From the NCBI GenBank assembly GCA_014338405.1, contig JTDE01001561.1:31420-95419 (forward strand): a stretch of DNA of 64,000 nt, read 5' to 3'. The translations under genes were made by a program, and so were the position numbers. This stretch comes from Paragonimus skrjabini miyazakii. Taxonomy: Eukaryota; Platyhelminthes; Trematoda; Plagiorchiida; Troglotrematidae. The notes under the pieces were generated by a model that was not told the origin of the DNA, searched no databases, and worked only from the letters and a program-made list of their open reading frames with translations. Shown piece after piece: positions 14,476 through 25,800 of the stretch. Position 1 is the first letter of the stretch, and each line of letters opens with the position of its first letter.

Positions 14476-14668
14476 AATGGGGCATGTGAATACTACTAAC
14501 AGGGTGTACGGCAGTCGGGTTACTTCTAGTTGGCTTGTGGATAGCTCGTGGTTGCACGCTGCCCCCAAACTCTTAGCTGAGAACAGAGTGGAATTTTGTT
14601 ATGGAAGCACACATTCAGACAGTGGAAGCAGAACCGAATCTACTATGCCATTGGTTCGTAGCACATAA
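14476..14668 (+). CDS. Candidate 5' exon of gene 1
   Basis: A strong acceptor (pyrimidine-rich run ending TCACACAG at 14475) is followed by an open frame that begins A-ATG and runs 63 codons to TAA at 14666. The peptide is Ser/Thr-rich and low in hydrophobic residues (for example STHSDSGSRTESTMPL), like a disordered segment. If it belongs to gene 1, splicing would have to leave the frame at a weak donor (TTG then GTTCGT at 14653/14654, phase 0), which would match the phase-0 start of the next exon at 15575. It could instead be a first coding exon starting at 14477, or an unrelated frame. Confidence 0.38.
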
Positions 14669-15574
14669 TTTTAAGTAGGTACACCATAATCTGATTCATT
14701 CCTGTTTGTACTTTTAAAAGCGATAAGAGGTATTATGCCTATACGGGTAAACCCCGTGCGCTAGTAACACTCCTTATGTGAAGATTATGCTGAAAATATC
14801 AAGATCTGTCAATAATTGACCTATGTAACATAGCCAGCAAACGCCTAGAGCAATTAGTCTAACCAACAGCTGCAATCCCAAATACTTAAACCTGCCTTAT
14901 ATTTTACATCTTCATTGAGCAAGTCATTGGAAAAATTTAATCTCCTATAAATGTTTAACCTGTTACAGAGTCTTGACAAACGTTTCATTATTTCAGGCAC
15001 GATACTTCATAAATTTACGCGGCGTCTACAGAATGGTATGAAGAAAGGTCTAACCGTTCAGTTAAACATTTGTAACCCTCAGGGAAAATAACTTGATGTA
15101 TATCCTTTGATTTGTTATGCATTGCTCATAATTTTAACACACATCGAGCTATTTTTGGGCATCTTCAAACCTCCATCTTATCACCTTGACGTTCGTTTGG
15201 TTTTTCCACTCGTTCACAGACACTTTAGGTTTATGTGCAAATGGTCCACAAATTTCCGACATGAGCTAGCGGATCCATAATTATATGGAGTTCTTGTCTC
15301 ATTCAAGTCAATCACATTGATTTCAATTCTCATTTTTATTTTGTACTGATGTGAGTCACGACAAACGGGTTCAGTCTATCTGTCGTATTCTATTCGTTTG
15401 TTAACATAATGCATATTTCTTGTACTTATTGAGCATTTTGTTTCCGAAGAATATTTCCATGAAGGTGTTGAGCAAACTGAAGTTGAAATTCCTTAAAATA
15501 ATGCTCAAATCCTCAAACTGTCAACAATTACTTAATTAGAAATTCACTTTCTACCTACTTTTCCCACACATTAG

Positions 15575-15967
15575 CAGCAGTTTTCTCGTCTTAAACATCG
15601 TCACCCGGATTATGATCGACTGCCGACAACGACTCAGAAAGGTTACATCCAAGGCGCATCCAGAACATATCCACAATCAACAGATCCAAACCTTTCGACT
15701 GATGATACACGAATCGGTGGACAGGAGACGACAACAAGCAAGGTTAATCATTTCGATTTGCCTCATAGGGTCAAATCTGTTCAACCAGATGGACGGCCAA
15801 ACACCAAAGTCAGTTCGGAGATAAGTGCGTCAAGGCCACCTTTTTCTGTAAATATGATGTGGACATTAGAACAGGACTCTTTGCTGAGTGACGAGAAGGT
15901 GGATGAAATGTGGCATTTTGTTGTTTACTATTTTAAACGATTTTCCACAACAACAGACCCCTTCCAG
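15575..15967 (+). CDS. Gene 1 exon, unrecognised protein (131 codons)
   Basis: The frame is open from a TAG inside the acceptor (CCACACATTAG, exon from 15575, phase 0; a second CAG allows a start 3 nt later) to a near-consensus donor, CTTCCAG then GTAAGC, at 15967/15968 (phase 0). There are no stops in 131 codons. The first 80 or so residues are polar, rich in Ser, Thr, Asp and Arg, and look disordered. The end becomes amphipathic and aromatic (VDEMWHFVVYYFKRFS), suggesting the edge of a folded domain. Most of this exon has no internal ATG in frame, so ATG-based searching shows only its 3' part. No family is recognised. Confidence 0.72.
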
Positions 15968-16524
15968 GTAAGCTTTTCTATTGTGAAATTATGATATATT
16001 TTGATGGCAAAAGGGTAGTACAGTTAACTGTTAAAATTTGCTTGCATTAACCCGAGCGCCAATATGTTAAAACAACGGATGTAAAGGAAACCCGTATGTA
16101 AAAACGAAAATGTTCGTTTCACTGTCTAGATCACACGACAGTGTAGAGCCTTTTAGCTCGGACGAATACAACCTACTTTTACCATCGCCCATCAGAATGA
16201 AATTCATATATCTCTAAATCTGCATTAGACATGAAGAAATACATCAAGAATTGTTGTTTAAACGTCTAACTGCTTTATGTCCTCCTTGTGTCATGGAAAG
16301 GAGCGTTAGAAAGTTAATAATGAAATAATTTTGGAATAATCTTAAATTTTTAAAAAGACCTGAATAGCGGTTAAAAATTCCTTGGGAAGCCTTCTGTGAA
16401 ACGGTATAGTGAACAAGCTCATTTTCGGCTATTCATCATCAAACCAAATGCATAACATCGAGTGACAAGTTCGAATGAATTTACCCACGTGGTAGATAAA
16501 TATGGAGACAACATTTTGATGCTG

Positions 16525-17300
16525 TTACGTCAAATTTGAACCGTTGTTTGTAGACAGCTTCATGGCGAAGTTTGAACATGGTCAACAAGAAGAAAACATT
16601 CGTGGATGTAGTTTTGTAGGTGATAGGAGGATGACACCCTACATGTGGTTAGTAAACATGCTCATCCAACAGATATCTCATCCATTCCCAATTCAGTCGA
16701 CACAAGCGTAACATTTATAATAGACGCTGAACGTAACAAACAATTCGCTTTCCTAAACGTGCTCATTCGGCACCATGCTAATGGATATATAGGACGCAAG
16801 ATCTACGGGAGAGAGACCTCGAATGGGCAATATATACACTTTGGCAGCTTTGTTCCTGTGGTGCAACAAAGAAATTTAATGAACTGTCAGACTGACAGAG
16901 CTATGAGAACGTGTATACAAGATATGACTTCCAATGAACTGTCTTTCTAATGCACATTATTCCTACAAAACGGCTATCCGGAGGGATCTGTAGAAAAGAC
17001 TTTGTAACATCTAAAGAACAAGCACAAGGCAACCCTAGCGGAAAAGAAAACCGTATACTTCGTGACCATTCAAAGGTGACATCCTTGCTGGGGGTATAAC
17101 AATTTTGCTTGGCCAAAAGCCCTTTGGTTTGGTAGGCACGGTCCATCATGTGACCCGTTTATGTTCATTGGTTAACATCAGGAAGGTTTGCACTTGCAAT
17201 CTTCACTACAAGATCGGTTTCATCCTTGTTTACATGGATTAAGTGTAGGTGGTCACAATGCACAATGACCGGCAGTTTTCACGCTAACAGTCGGGTTTTC
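16525..17300 (+). mobile_element. Penelope-like element fragment (RT 3' half and linker)
   Basis: The fragment starts with LFVDSFMAKFEHGQ, which corresponds to the Penelope RT stretch LLADxFMxKLE. The catalytic YVDD region is degraded to something like FVDV with a frame shift. The open stretch 16645-16950 carries the post-catalytic motifs (FAFLNVLIRHHANG, then NGQYIHFGSFVPVVQQRNL). After a stop the sequence continues through a NGYPEG-like segment and FKGDILAG, the start of the RT-to-endonuclease linker. Several stops and shifts make it non-functional. It lies within the first long intron of gene 1, in the same orientation. Confidence 0.8.
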
Positions 17301-18678
17301 TTAAAGTTGGATGGTGGCTTTACTGGCATCCTTTTGCAAGGAAAAACGTAATTAATGAACCTCACTTGTGAGCTCACGTTAATTTAAAAAACTAAATTCA
17401 ATTTACTCTGTTCGGAAGAACTCGCGTTCTAATGCTAGTGCATGAATAAACTATGCAGTTGTTCTGTGACGGTTCCAGGAATACAGAAATGAAATAGTTG
17501 AATTAGCTCAACCCCAGAACTAGCTTCGACGCAATAGTAATAACAACCGAACTAAGCAAAGCAAGCAATTTATCTCTCGAGCGCAATTGTACAACTTATT
17601 GTCAGCATTGTAATAAAACAAGAGTGATGAGAAATAGACTCAGTGACAATCACCACATGTTCCCTGCCATCCTAGCAAATCGTTCCATAATCGAAACTGA
17701 CTGACTTTCATATATCAACGTTATTTACTATTCAATATATGAAGCATACTTTTTCTGTGGTAAATTTGAAACTTAGAGTGAAAACGCTAAACTTCACTAT
17801 TTATACCATGACAGATTTCGCCGCAACTTTACGAGTGCATACTACAGGCTGTCAAACTTAGCAAATCGAAACCAAGCCGCAAAATGTCAATCGTTTCGAT
17901 TGGTGCAAACTACCACTGCCAGAGCAATGGGAGGGTAATTTACAGTTCCTTATGAATACACAAACCGGGCCTGTGTTTTCTAATGGCAACTGACTTGACA
18001 TCTCGCAGAAGGCAGGGATTAGCGGTTGTATAGATAACCTTGAACTCTTTGGGCGTGTCCGGCTGATGGTGCTTCAATAATAAATGTCGGGCAGCTTGCA
18101 TGTAGGTTCGGGTGGTGGTGGCGGGAACTGGCGTAGCATCGATCGGTTGCGTGATCTGGCGTTCGACCAAGTTCGGCATGTTTTCACTATTTAATTAACA
18201 GGCTGTAGTAAGCGCTTGTAAAGATGCACTGGAATCTGCCAAGACATAAATCGTGTCACACCGCGTTGCTTATTTTACTATTCAACATCTAAAATAACAC
18301 GGGCAATAGGTGATTAAAGTTGACATAAAGTACTAGTTAATTCATTGTTTCTACTCATCAGGACTGTGTGCCGGAGAAACTCGATCTATACCGAGGATAG
18401 CTGGTGAAGCATGAAACTACAATCTCATGTCACGTGACCCTGACACAGTCCGGTTACAAGTCCTAACTTTTGTAGGTCGCATTCAGATAAATGGATATGT
18501 GATTCTTATTCACCGGATACCTGTACCTACCTTGGGCTTCAGGTGGATTTATTTTACTCGCTATTATGCATATATGTATTGTAACCCACGTGAGATCCCC
18601 AGCCAGGCTACATTTCTGTATGTACAGTTGACATCTGTACTGACCCAAGTGAGTTATTATCCTCGGTTCCTTCTATAG
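17301..18678 (+). other. Intron sequence of gene 1, no further feature
   Basis: Only short frames on either strand. A minus-strand frame at 17940-18179 is a likely chance opening. The stretch ends with the acceptor TTCCTTCTATAG at 18678. Confidence 0.5.
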
Positions 18679-18858
18679 AACTTTTATTTGCTATCTGAAG
18701 CTGATGGAGGCAATCTTCCTCCAGAAAATGACAGTCAACTGGCTAATCACATTGCATGGTATTTAACAGTTAGCTCGACTGCTACACACATGCTCCTGCT
18801 TCCAAGAATGCGGCGTCAACGAAAACTTTTTAAAAGCCAAAAATTAGCAAGTTACGAG
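18679..18858 (+). CDS. Gene 1 exon, unrecognised protein (60 codons)
   Basis: The exon is bounded by a strong acceptor (CTCGGTTCCTTCTATAG) and a plausible donor (TACGAG then GTACAT at 18858/18859). It is exactly 180 nt, phase 0 at both ends, so it fits between the exons ending at 15967 and beginning at 22281 and could be skipped without changing frame. The peptide begins NFYLLSEADGGNLPPEND, then has a hydrophobic helix-like run, and ends in a basic segment (MRRQRKLFKSQKL). No family is recognised. Confidence 0.65.
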
Positions 18859-20083
18859 GTACATATATGAAACAACATGATGTCTTTCTCAGTCGTGACA
18901 TATTTTGCTGGTGTTTTTCTACGAGCTCTTCAGAATTCGTAGATAATTTACAGGTCAAGACAGGCTGTAAAACTCGTTCGTACAACCGAATCTAGATTGG
19001 GTGGTTTGACACTAGAGGATAGTCGAAAGACGTTTAGTTTTATGGGACCAATTAAACATGGTTCACAAACGGGAATCTCATAATGATGACCCAGTCCCTG
19101 CCCATCAAACATAAAGCAATCATACTGTGACTACTGCAGACAAATGTTATCTACCACTAATAGTGGTTGGTTGGGACTTTCTCCGTTTGTTATTCAAGTT
19201 ATCAGAGGACTAGAATTGGTATCACAAATTGTGCGCCTAATCCTCGATTCGGTTTAGCTACCAATGACACAGTTTCGACGGACGCCCGCATATTGAGTAG
19301 ACTCGGACGCTGAAAGAGTATATTTTGTATGTCAAGCGGTTCACTCAATGTTGTAACATTACGGAACTACCCCTGATGTGGCTATTTTCCCTAAACACTA
19401 TTATTTTCTCTTAGGGGATGTGAGGATTGATGGGTGATCTGATACACTAAAATCAGTCTCTTGTGATAAGACAATAACACAATAAAAATTGCCCCAATTC
19501 GCACGATTTATTTGAGTAGGTGGGAAAACATGGTGTGTTTTGTAATTTCACGCTGTACCTTCACATTAACACTAATGTCCTTTATAAAACAAAGACATTT
19601 TCAGATATTTATTTCAAGATTGGGGTGCGCCTGCGAATTAAACGTCACACTGAAACATTGTATGTGAAAACCGTTCGAAAAATCCAGTGGATAAACTGTA
19701 TGCCAATTTCTTGGTAACTGATATATTATTTAAACCAACAGGTATAAACATGTTTTCTATAATGATCTGTACTCCTCCTTTCGAACGGGCAACGACCTCA
19801 GGCTTAGTAGTCAAATGGATCTTAGCTACCAAACCACTGTTTCCACAGTGGGGAGGTGCGATTGAAAAATGGGCCATCATAAAAAATGGATGTGTGATAG
19901 TGGACCGATGGACCCCTCATGGTTGTGAACACTTGGACTTATGACTTAATTTTGATGATCTTCAATCCGACATCCGTAAGTCATTATGATTGCACAAACC
20001 TACCCATAGGAGTACTACATGAATATACAAGTAGCAGCTTACTAGGCTGTATTGAATAGTGTATTTGGTTTTCACATGATTTT
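18859..20083 (+). other. Intron sequence of gene 1
   Basis: An 85-codon plus-strand frame (19687-19944) shows no domain or splice support. Nothing else is seen before the RTE element. Confidence 0.5.
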
Positions 20084-21190
20084 CATCATCATCATCATAG
20101 ACAGCAATACATCAGTGGTTTACACTAATGCTTAACTGCCACACAACCATGAAGAAGAAACAAACCCTGTTTAGGAAGAGAGGAGAAAAAAGGGAGAGGG
20201 TAAGGGGATCTAACCGCTAACGATAGCTACGTCTACATTCAAACATATAACATCAAGGCGCCTACACCTTGCAAACAAACAACCAAGCTGTAAGTGAAAG
20301 TAAGTCGTTATCAGCAAGACAACTTCCTCACGGCTTTCACTGCCCCGCGTCATTAAATGCACTCACTCCACAGACAACTCGGCCAAACAACGACAACATT
20401 CACGCCACTGAGCTCGGTTAGCCGCAGTCTCACCGAAACTTTCAAGCCACCGACTCTCTGAGTCGCGAGGGCTCCAACCCGGAAGACGAACACGATCTAC
20501 AGTGCCCAACCCTTTCGCGAACGATTTCATTTCCCTACGTCAGGTCATCATCTGTCCACCTCGCACCTTAAGCCAATCGGCCGCAGCGTCGTCAAACAAT
20601 GCTGGGTGTGGCAAGCGATTAGCTGGCATTCTTAGTACATGACCTAACCATCTAAGTCTGTGCAAATGTAGTGACTGAATAAAGAAACTCGTTTGACAAT
20701 CAGTGCCAAACACCCGCTTCTTAACCTCCTCGTTGCTTACTCGTTGGTGCCACCCGATACGAGCGATTGAACGTAAACATCGGTGGTCAAACACCTGAAG
20801 ACGGTTAAAGTCTTATACCCTGAGTGGCCATGTTTCACTGCTGATATACGCGACCCTTAAGCTTCAGAGAGATACCTTTCTGTCGCCATAAGTGCCTAAG
20901 ATTAGTAAACACCGCCCTAGCCTTAGAAATACGCGCCTCTATTTCATTCCCTACACCTCCGCCGCCGCCACTGATGCAGCCTCTTAGGTATGCAAACCGG
21001 TCAACAACTTCTATGACTTCATTATCTAACATTAAACCTACGTAATCACAGCAATCTTGCAAAAGCACTCTGCATTTCGAGGCTGCAAAGCGCATTCCGA
21101 AGACGACGACACATTTATGTCCGAAAAGCTTAGGGGACATGGTTTTAGTTTAAAGAGCTAGAAGATCGGCGAGCTGACCAACGACCGTGC
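20084..21190 (-). mobile_element. RTE-type LINE, 5'-truncated 3' half
   Basis: Read on the minus strand, 21140-20835 carries the end of the reverse transcriptase (FGMRFAASKCRVLLQD, VVDRFAYLRGCISGG, ARISKARAVFTNLRHLW). The frame 20794-20540 carries the conserved C-terminal region (FDHRCLRSIARIGWHQRVSN, LHRLRWLGHVLRMPANRLPH). The reading continues to about 20400 (PGWSPRDSESRWLESFGE, AANRAQWRECC). The element ends at a short CAT run on the plus strand (20084-20098), that is an ATG-repeat tail on the element strand, typical of the RTE clade. A poly-G run encoding Gly repeats interrupts the RT. The YADD catalytic region is missing by truncation or deletion. It lies in an intron of gene 1, antisense to it. 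Confidence 0.88.
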
Positions 21191-22280
21191 AAACAAAACT
21201 TGAGCTTGAACGATTAAAATACTAACTGTTGCTAGTAAATTTCGCATCATCTGAGTGAAAATTGCATAGTTATTGACAAGAATCACGTAAATTACGCTGT
21301 AAAGTGGTTCATTATCTCACATGAGTATCAAAGTATCAGCGGTTGGATGACGAAGATCACCACCTTACGACAGAATCATTGTTGGTTTGAAGTTATCACA
21401 GAAAACAATGAATTGAATTGATGTTCAAAGATATACAAGTTATGTCCACTAGCTCAATGTGAATAGACACAGGTAACATCGAAATGTCACTTTACATTGT
21501 CTATTGACGTAAGAATATAAATATTTGGTGATATCTATCTACTGATGCTCTCTGAGTACCCTAGAAATGACAGTCCACATCCCGGCTTTCCTCTCGACTG
21601 GTACATCAGACAGAAACACTCTGAACTGGATTCCACCGGGCTATTTGTTACGAACAAAAGCAGTTATTAACTCGGTAACTGCCATTTCTTGCCCTTACAG
21701 GTAGTGACACTGTAAGCTGAAAACCCAAGGTTTTGAAACAATGGGTTGTCTTTATCTAATCCTCTTTATCTAATTTTCCTTGTCGTAAATGCAGAGTTGT
21801 CTGTGTCTGCCCACTCTATCTCCATGTGAACACGCAATGCACCAGTGCTAGTGACCACCCCGACATACGCAGATTTTATGATGTTGGTGTCTGAGGGTCT
21901 ATGATCCTCGGTTATTACTCCGAAGATTTCTTGGTTGGAACGATCTGGTCACCAAGATACAGTTTGGATAGAAGTATCATGAACTAATGTATCGGGAAAA
22001 GTTGTTCCTAAGGTCGTGGCTTCCATATTTATGGGAAGTTTCCGCAAAAACCACAATCATTGTGTCATTTGATAGCGTTTCAAATTTCAATTCCCATGAT
22101 TACCACCAGTGCAAAGTCATCGAATCGAGGACTATGTTAAATCGCAAGTGATACAGATATTTGAATTCTAATGTGGTCTAGTATACCATCGAAATTTATT
22201 TTGCATTGTGCCTACTGTGGCTTGACATTATAAGACAGTTTTTAAACAGTACAATAAGGCTTTTTCTGCCCTGCCTTCAG
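21191..22280 (+). other. Intron sequence of gene 1
   Basis: No frame with domain or splice support. The stretch ends with a strong acceptor (TTTTTCTGCCCTGCCTTCAG) at 22280. Confidence 0.5.
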
Positions 22281-22842
22281 ATGTTCGCTGTGTTGAGTGC
22301 CTGGGAGAAATATCAGCTAAAACGGCAAGCGGAAATTGAAAAAGAGCGAATTTTACGTGACAAGCAGCGCAGAAACGAAAAAGCACGATTCAGTGAATAC
22401 CACCGTCAGTTACGACAGTTTGTTAACAGTCAAACCAAACAACATGTAAAGCGCGTTAGCAAAGCGAACAACTTCACCGAATTCAAACGAATTATATTCG
22501 ACCAGAAAGAGGACAGGCCCAACTCACACATCCCTTTGGCCAGGACAGGCGTTCAACGACGTCTTATGCCGACAGAAGCGCTGATTGGACCACGATTAGA
22601 ATATCCGATACCGGGACAACCAAACGTTATCGCGTCCTCATCCAGTTCTCTGCAGTTTCCTGGAGGAGCCGGTGGTGGCGTACTTTTGAAGATTATGCGA
22701 TCTACACGTGCTGTACAATTGCAAGATGTACCCGTTAAAACAAACACAAATAGCGCAAACAGTGATGTGGCTTCCACTTCAGAAAACATTAAGACAACGA
22801 CAGGCAAGCAAGCACAGGACAGTTACGACGACGAGCCTCGAT
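22281..22842 (+). CDS. Gene 1 exon, charged coiled-coil-like protein segment (187 codons)
   Basis: This is the longest confident exon in the window: a textbook acceptor at 22280 and a consensus donor (CGAT then GTAAGT) at 22842/22843. It starts in phase 0 and ends in phase 1. Residues 10-55 are very rich in Lys, Arg and Glu (EKYQLKRQAEIEKERILRD, KARFSEYHRQLRQF), consistent with a charged single helix or coiled coil. A middle part carries FTEFKRIIFDQ. The last 80 residues are low complexity, with runs of Ser (SSSSS) and Gly and then Thr/Ser/Asn. The exon begins ATG, but as an internal exon this need not be a start. No family is recognised. Confidence 0.8.
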
Positions 22843-25800
22843 GTAAGTGATACTCTCTTCCTTTAATGGTGTTGCATGGAAATACATATTTCAGGTTCCG
22901 TTGACAAAACGAAAATTCTACTGAAGCACTGACTATTTTTAAAAAAAATTAGGTTATTACTGATGTGATTTTACTCAGTCGGTGTGTGCTTACTTTCCTT
23001 CTTTATACCTAGCAATAAAACAATGCGCACATAACCGAATGAGCTTGTCGTTAACCCAAGAGCAACTGTAAGAATTGTCATTATTTATGACTGATCATTC
23101 ATTTGATTTACAGGTTGTTCACCTTGTTGTTTTTTCATAATATCGCAACACGAAAACCTACCAGTTAGAAATGACCACTTGATTTACTAAGGATGTTTTT
23201 TATCGTTTAAGGAACACGGTTTATTGGTTCGTACTAATGAGTTCTACCCCCTGATCATAGTTTAACGGTATAAAAAGCAAACATGCGCTTCACCTGCTTG
23301 CCATTGAAGAACCATGGCAGTTTCTTTACGTTTACTGAATAAGTACTCCTTCGTGATCAGCCTCACTTGTGTCACCTGGTATCCTTATTCCCCAGAGTTG
23401 TTGTGTATTGGTGCTACTGAGCGCTCCAAGTTTAACGTAATATTACTTAGCATGATTAGGGGGAAGTGGTGATTTGGTTGGAAGCCAATAAATCAAGCCC
23501 AACGTTCACATGTTCATCCAGATGAGTTCCATAAATGAATGAATGGCTTGAACAGTTTATGACATTCTCGACTACATGGAGAGTCACCATAACCGAGAAG
23601 AAAATTCTTGCTGTTCACGAAACTCATGTCAATGCCCATCCCATGGTTTTTCAACCGGACTGATAGTTCAAGTAGTTCTCCGTCGTGTTTTGTCGCAGAC
23701 TGATAGGGGACGAATTTAGAGACTTGTTATTACTTGGCGACCATGGATATCCAAATATTTTGTCCAGGCTTAAACTGATTTGGATCCCAAATCAAACAGG
23801 TTATCACCATCACCAACGTTATGACCGTTGTTGTAAGAGGTACAACTTCTAGGAACCTGTTTCTTAAACGATTGTTCTTCAACGTAGACGCTGATAGGTA
23901 TGTATTAGAAAAACCTTACATTCTAAACCACTGAACAGAATAACCCCAAACATGCCTTGTCTTAAATTTAGTCGATAATTTAACTTTCTAACCTTCTTAA
24001 CGAGTAACAGTGGGATTGCTGAGTACAAGACATTGCAGAATCCATCCGCATATTATAGAGTGGCTACTACTGAGCAACAGGTTACAAAGCGTGAAGCTGA
24101 AAACACTAGGGTAGCATTCAAAAATGTAATGTGCTATGTGCGTGACAGAGCATTAGCTGCCGTTTAGGAATTCAAAAGGAATATCGTCATAATCGAGGGA
24201 GTATATGACCTGGGTGGAAGTCTAAACAATGTTGGTGACGCAAAAGTGATTGACATTAAAGTATGCTCTTCACCTACCAGTGAGAATTCTCAACATGGAT
24301 CTCTTTCAGCCAGTCCCAACAGTTTACCTGAGCTTCTTTTAAAGTACATCCTAAAGAAGTTAATCTAAGGTGGCAATATCCATTCCCGTACGTTTAAGAA
24401 TACATTTCCGGTAGTGTTGCTTTGCAATTGTGACAATAAGCAGAAACTGTTGCCGAATGTCGCGACTGTTGGTCACTATTTAACCTGTATATCAATCTTT
24501 AGTTTAGGTTTTCAGACTCTGTAATCCGTTTACCTGAAACATGAACAGGACATAAGGCCCAGAAACACATACGATCATAAGTAGTGCATAATCCCTTTCC
24601 TGACTGTTCTATTAAAATTTATCTCCGCAAAACGTCGATTGCCATGACAAACGTTACGCCGTGCGACACGAACTCAACATTTTCGAGTCATTCGCCTTGG
24701 CTTGTAATTGCTGGTTTGAAGGAATTAACTTCCCAGGAAGCATTAATCTAATCCAGTATCAACAGCACTATGCCTGAAGTTGGTCTGTGCAGCAAAAACG
24801 TCATCTATCATCTGAAGGTGGGAGACCATTTGGATATAGACAAACAATCACATCAACGGGTTCGAAGCCGAGGTTTACGATTTCAAACCATCACTCTGGT
24901 CTAGCATGTGTATTAATCGCTAGACACAGCACTGTCGCTGAAGTTCGATGTGCATGATATGTGATGTCTTAAACAAGGTAACTGCTAATAAAACAACGAA
25001 GCCGGAACTCCAATCAGCCGCGCAAACATTATTAGCTAGCATACTTATCAAGATGGGTCAAAATGACAATTTGTGCTGCGATTCATGACTTAGGTAGTAC
25101 TGGACCTTAAAAAACTGTGAACTATAACAGACAGACTGCCCGATAATGCTATCCGTGGAGTCAGACTGAAAGCTGAGGTTACATTGATATTGATCTAAGA
25201 TGAACTAGCCTTGTTTGAGACGGGCTGGGTAGCTTATATGACATGGTATAAATTCGACAGTGCAATGATTTGTTGACTTCTTGATTGAGCTTTGTGGGTA
25301 TACAATTCACTAAGAGGAACTTAAATTCATTTAATCCTAACAGATTGTATATTTTTGAACACCAGTCGGACAGTGCAGTGTATCCGAGTTACGCACATAC
25401 TCACAGTCATCAAAAGCGCAGATAAACCAACATTTCTAGTCAAATTATGCTCAATAAAATGAAATGATTTCTGTATGGAGCTTGATCTTTGACAAAACTG
25501 AGTTACCTTATTTCTAATAAACACAGAACAAATAACAAAGGACATATACACAAGCAAACATGATGAAAACAGGCTTGAAAAATGTCTGTACTTTTGAGTC
25601 TCTGTCCATAATCTTTGTTAATGATTTATGCTGACTAGTACGAACCCGATGGCGTTTGGCGTTAAATCATGACTGTGTTTCAGAACAAATATAGAGAACA
25701 AGCAAAAACTGGGGATAAACTACATATAAACTACATACAGACGTCACACATAAGGACCTGCTTTCAATAAAATCCTCCACATTGAAGTATAGATCGCGAC

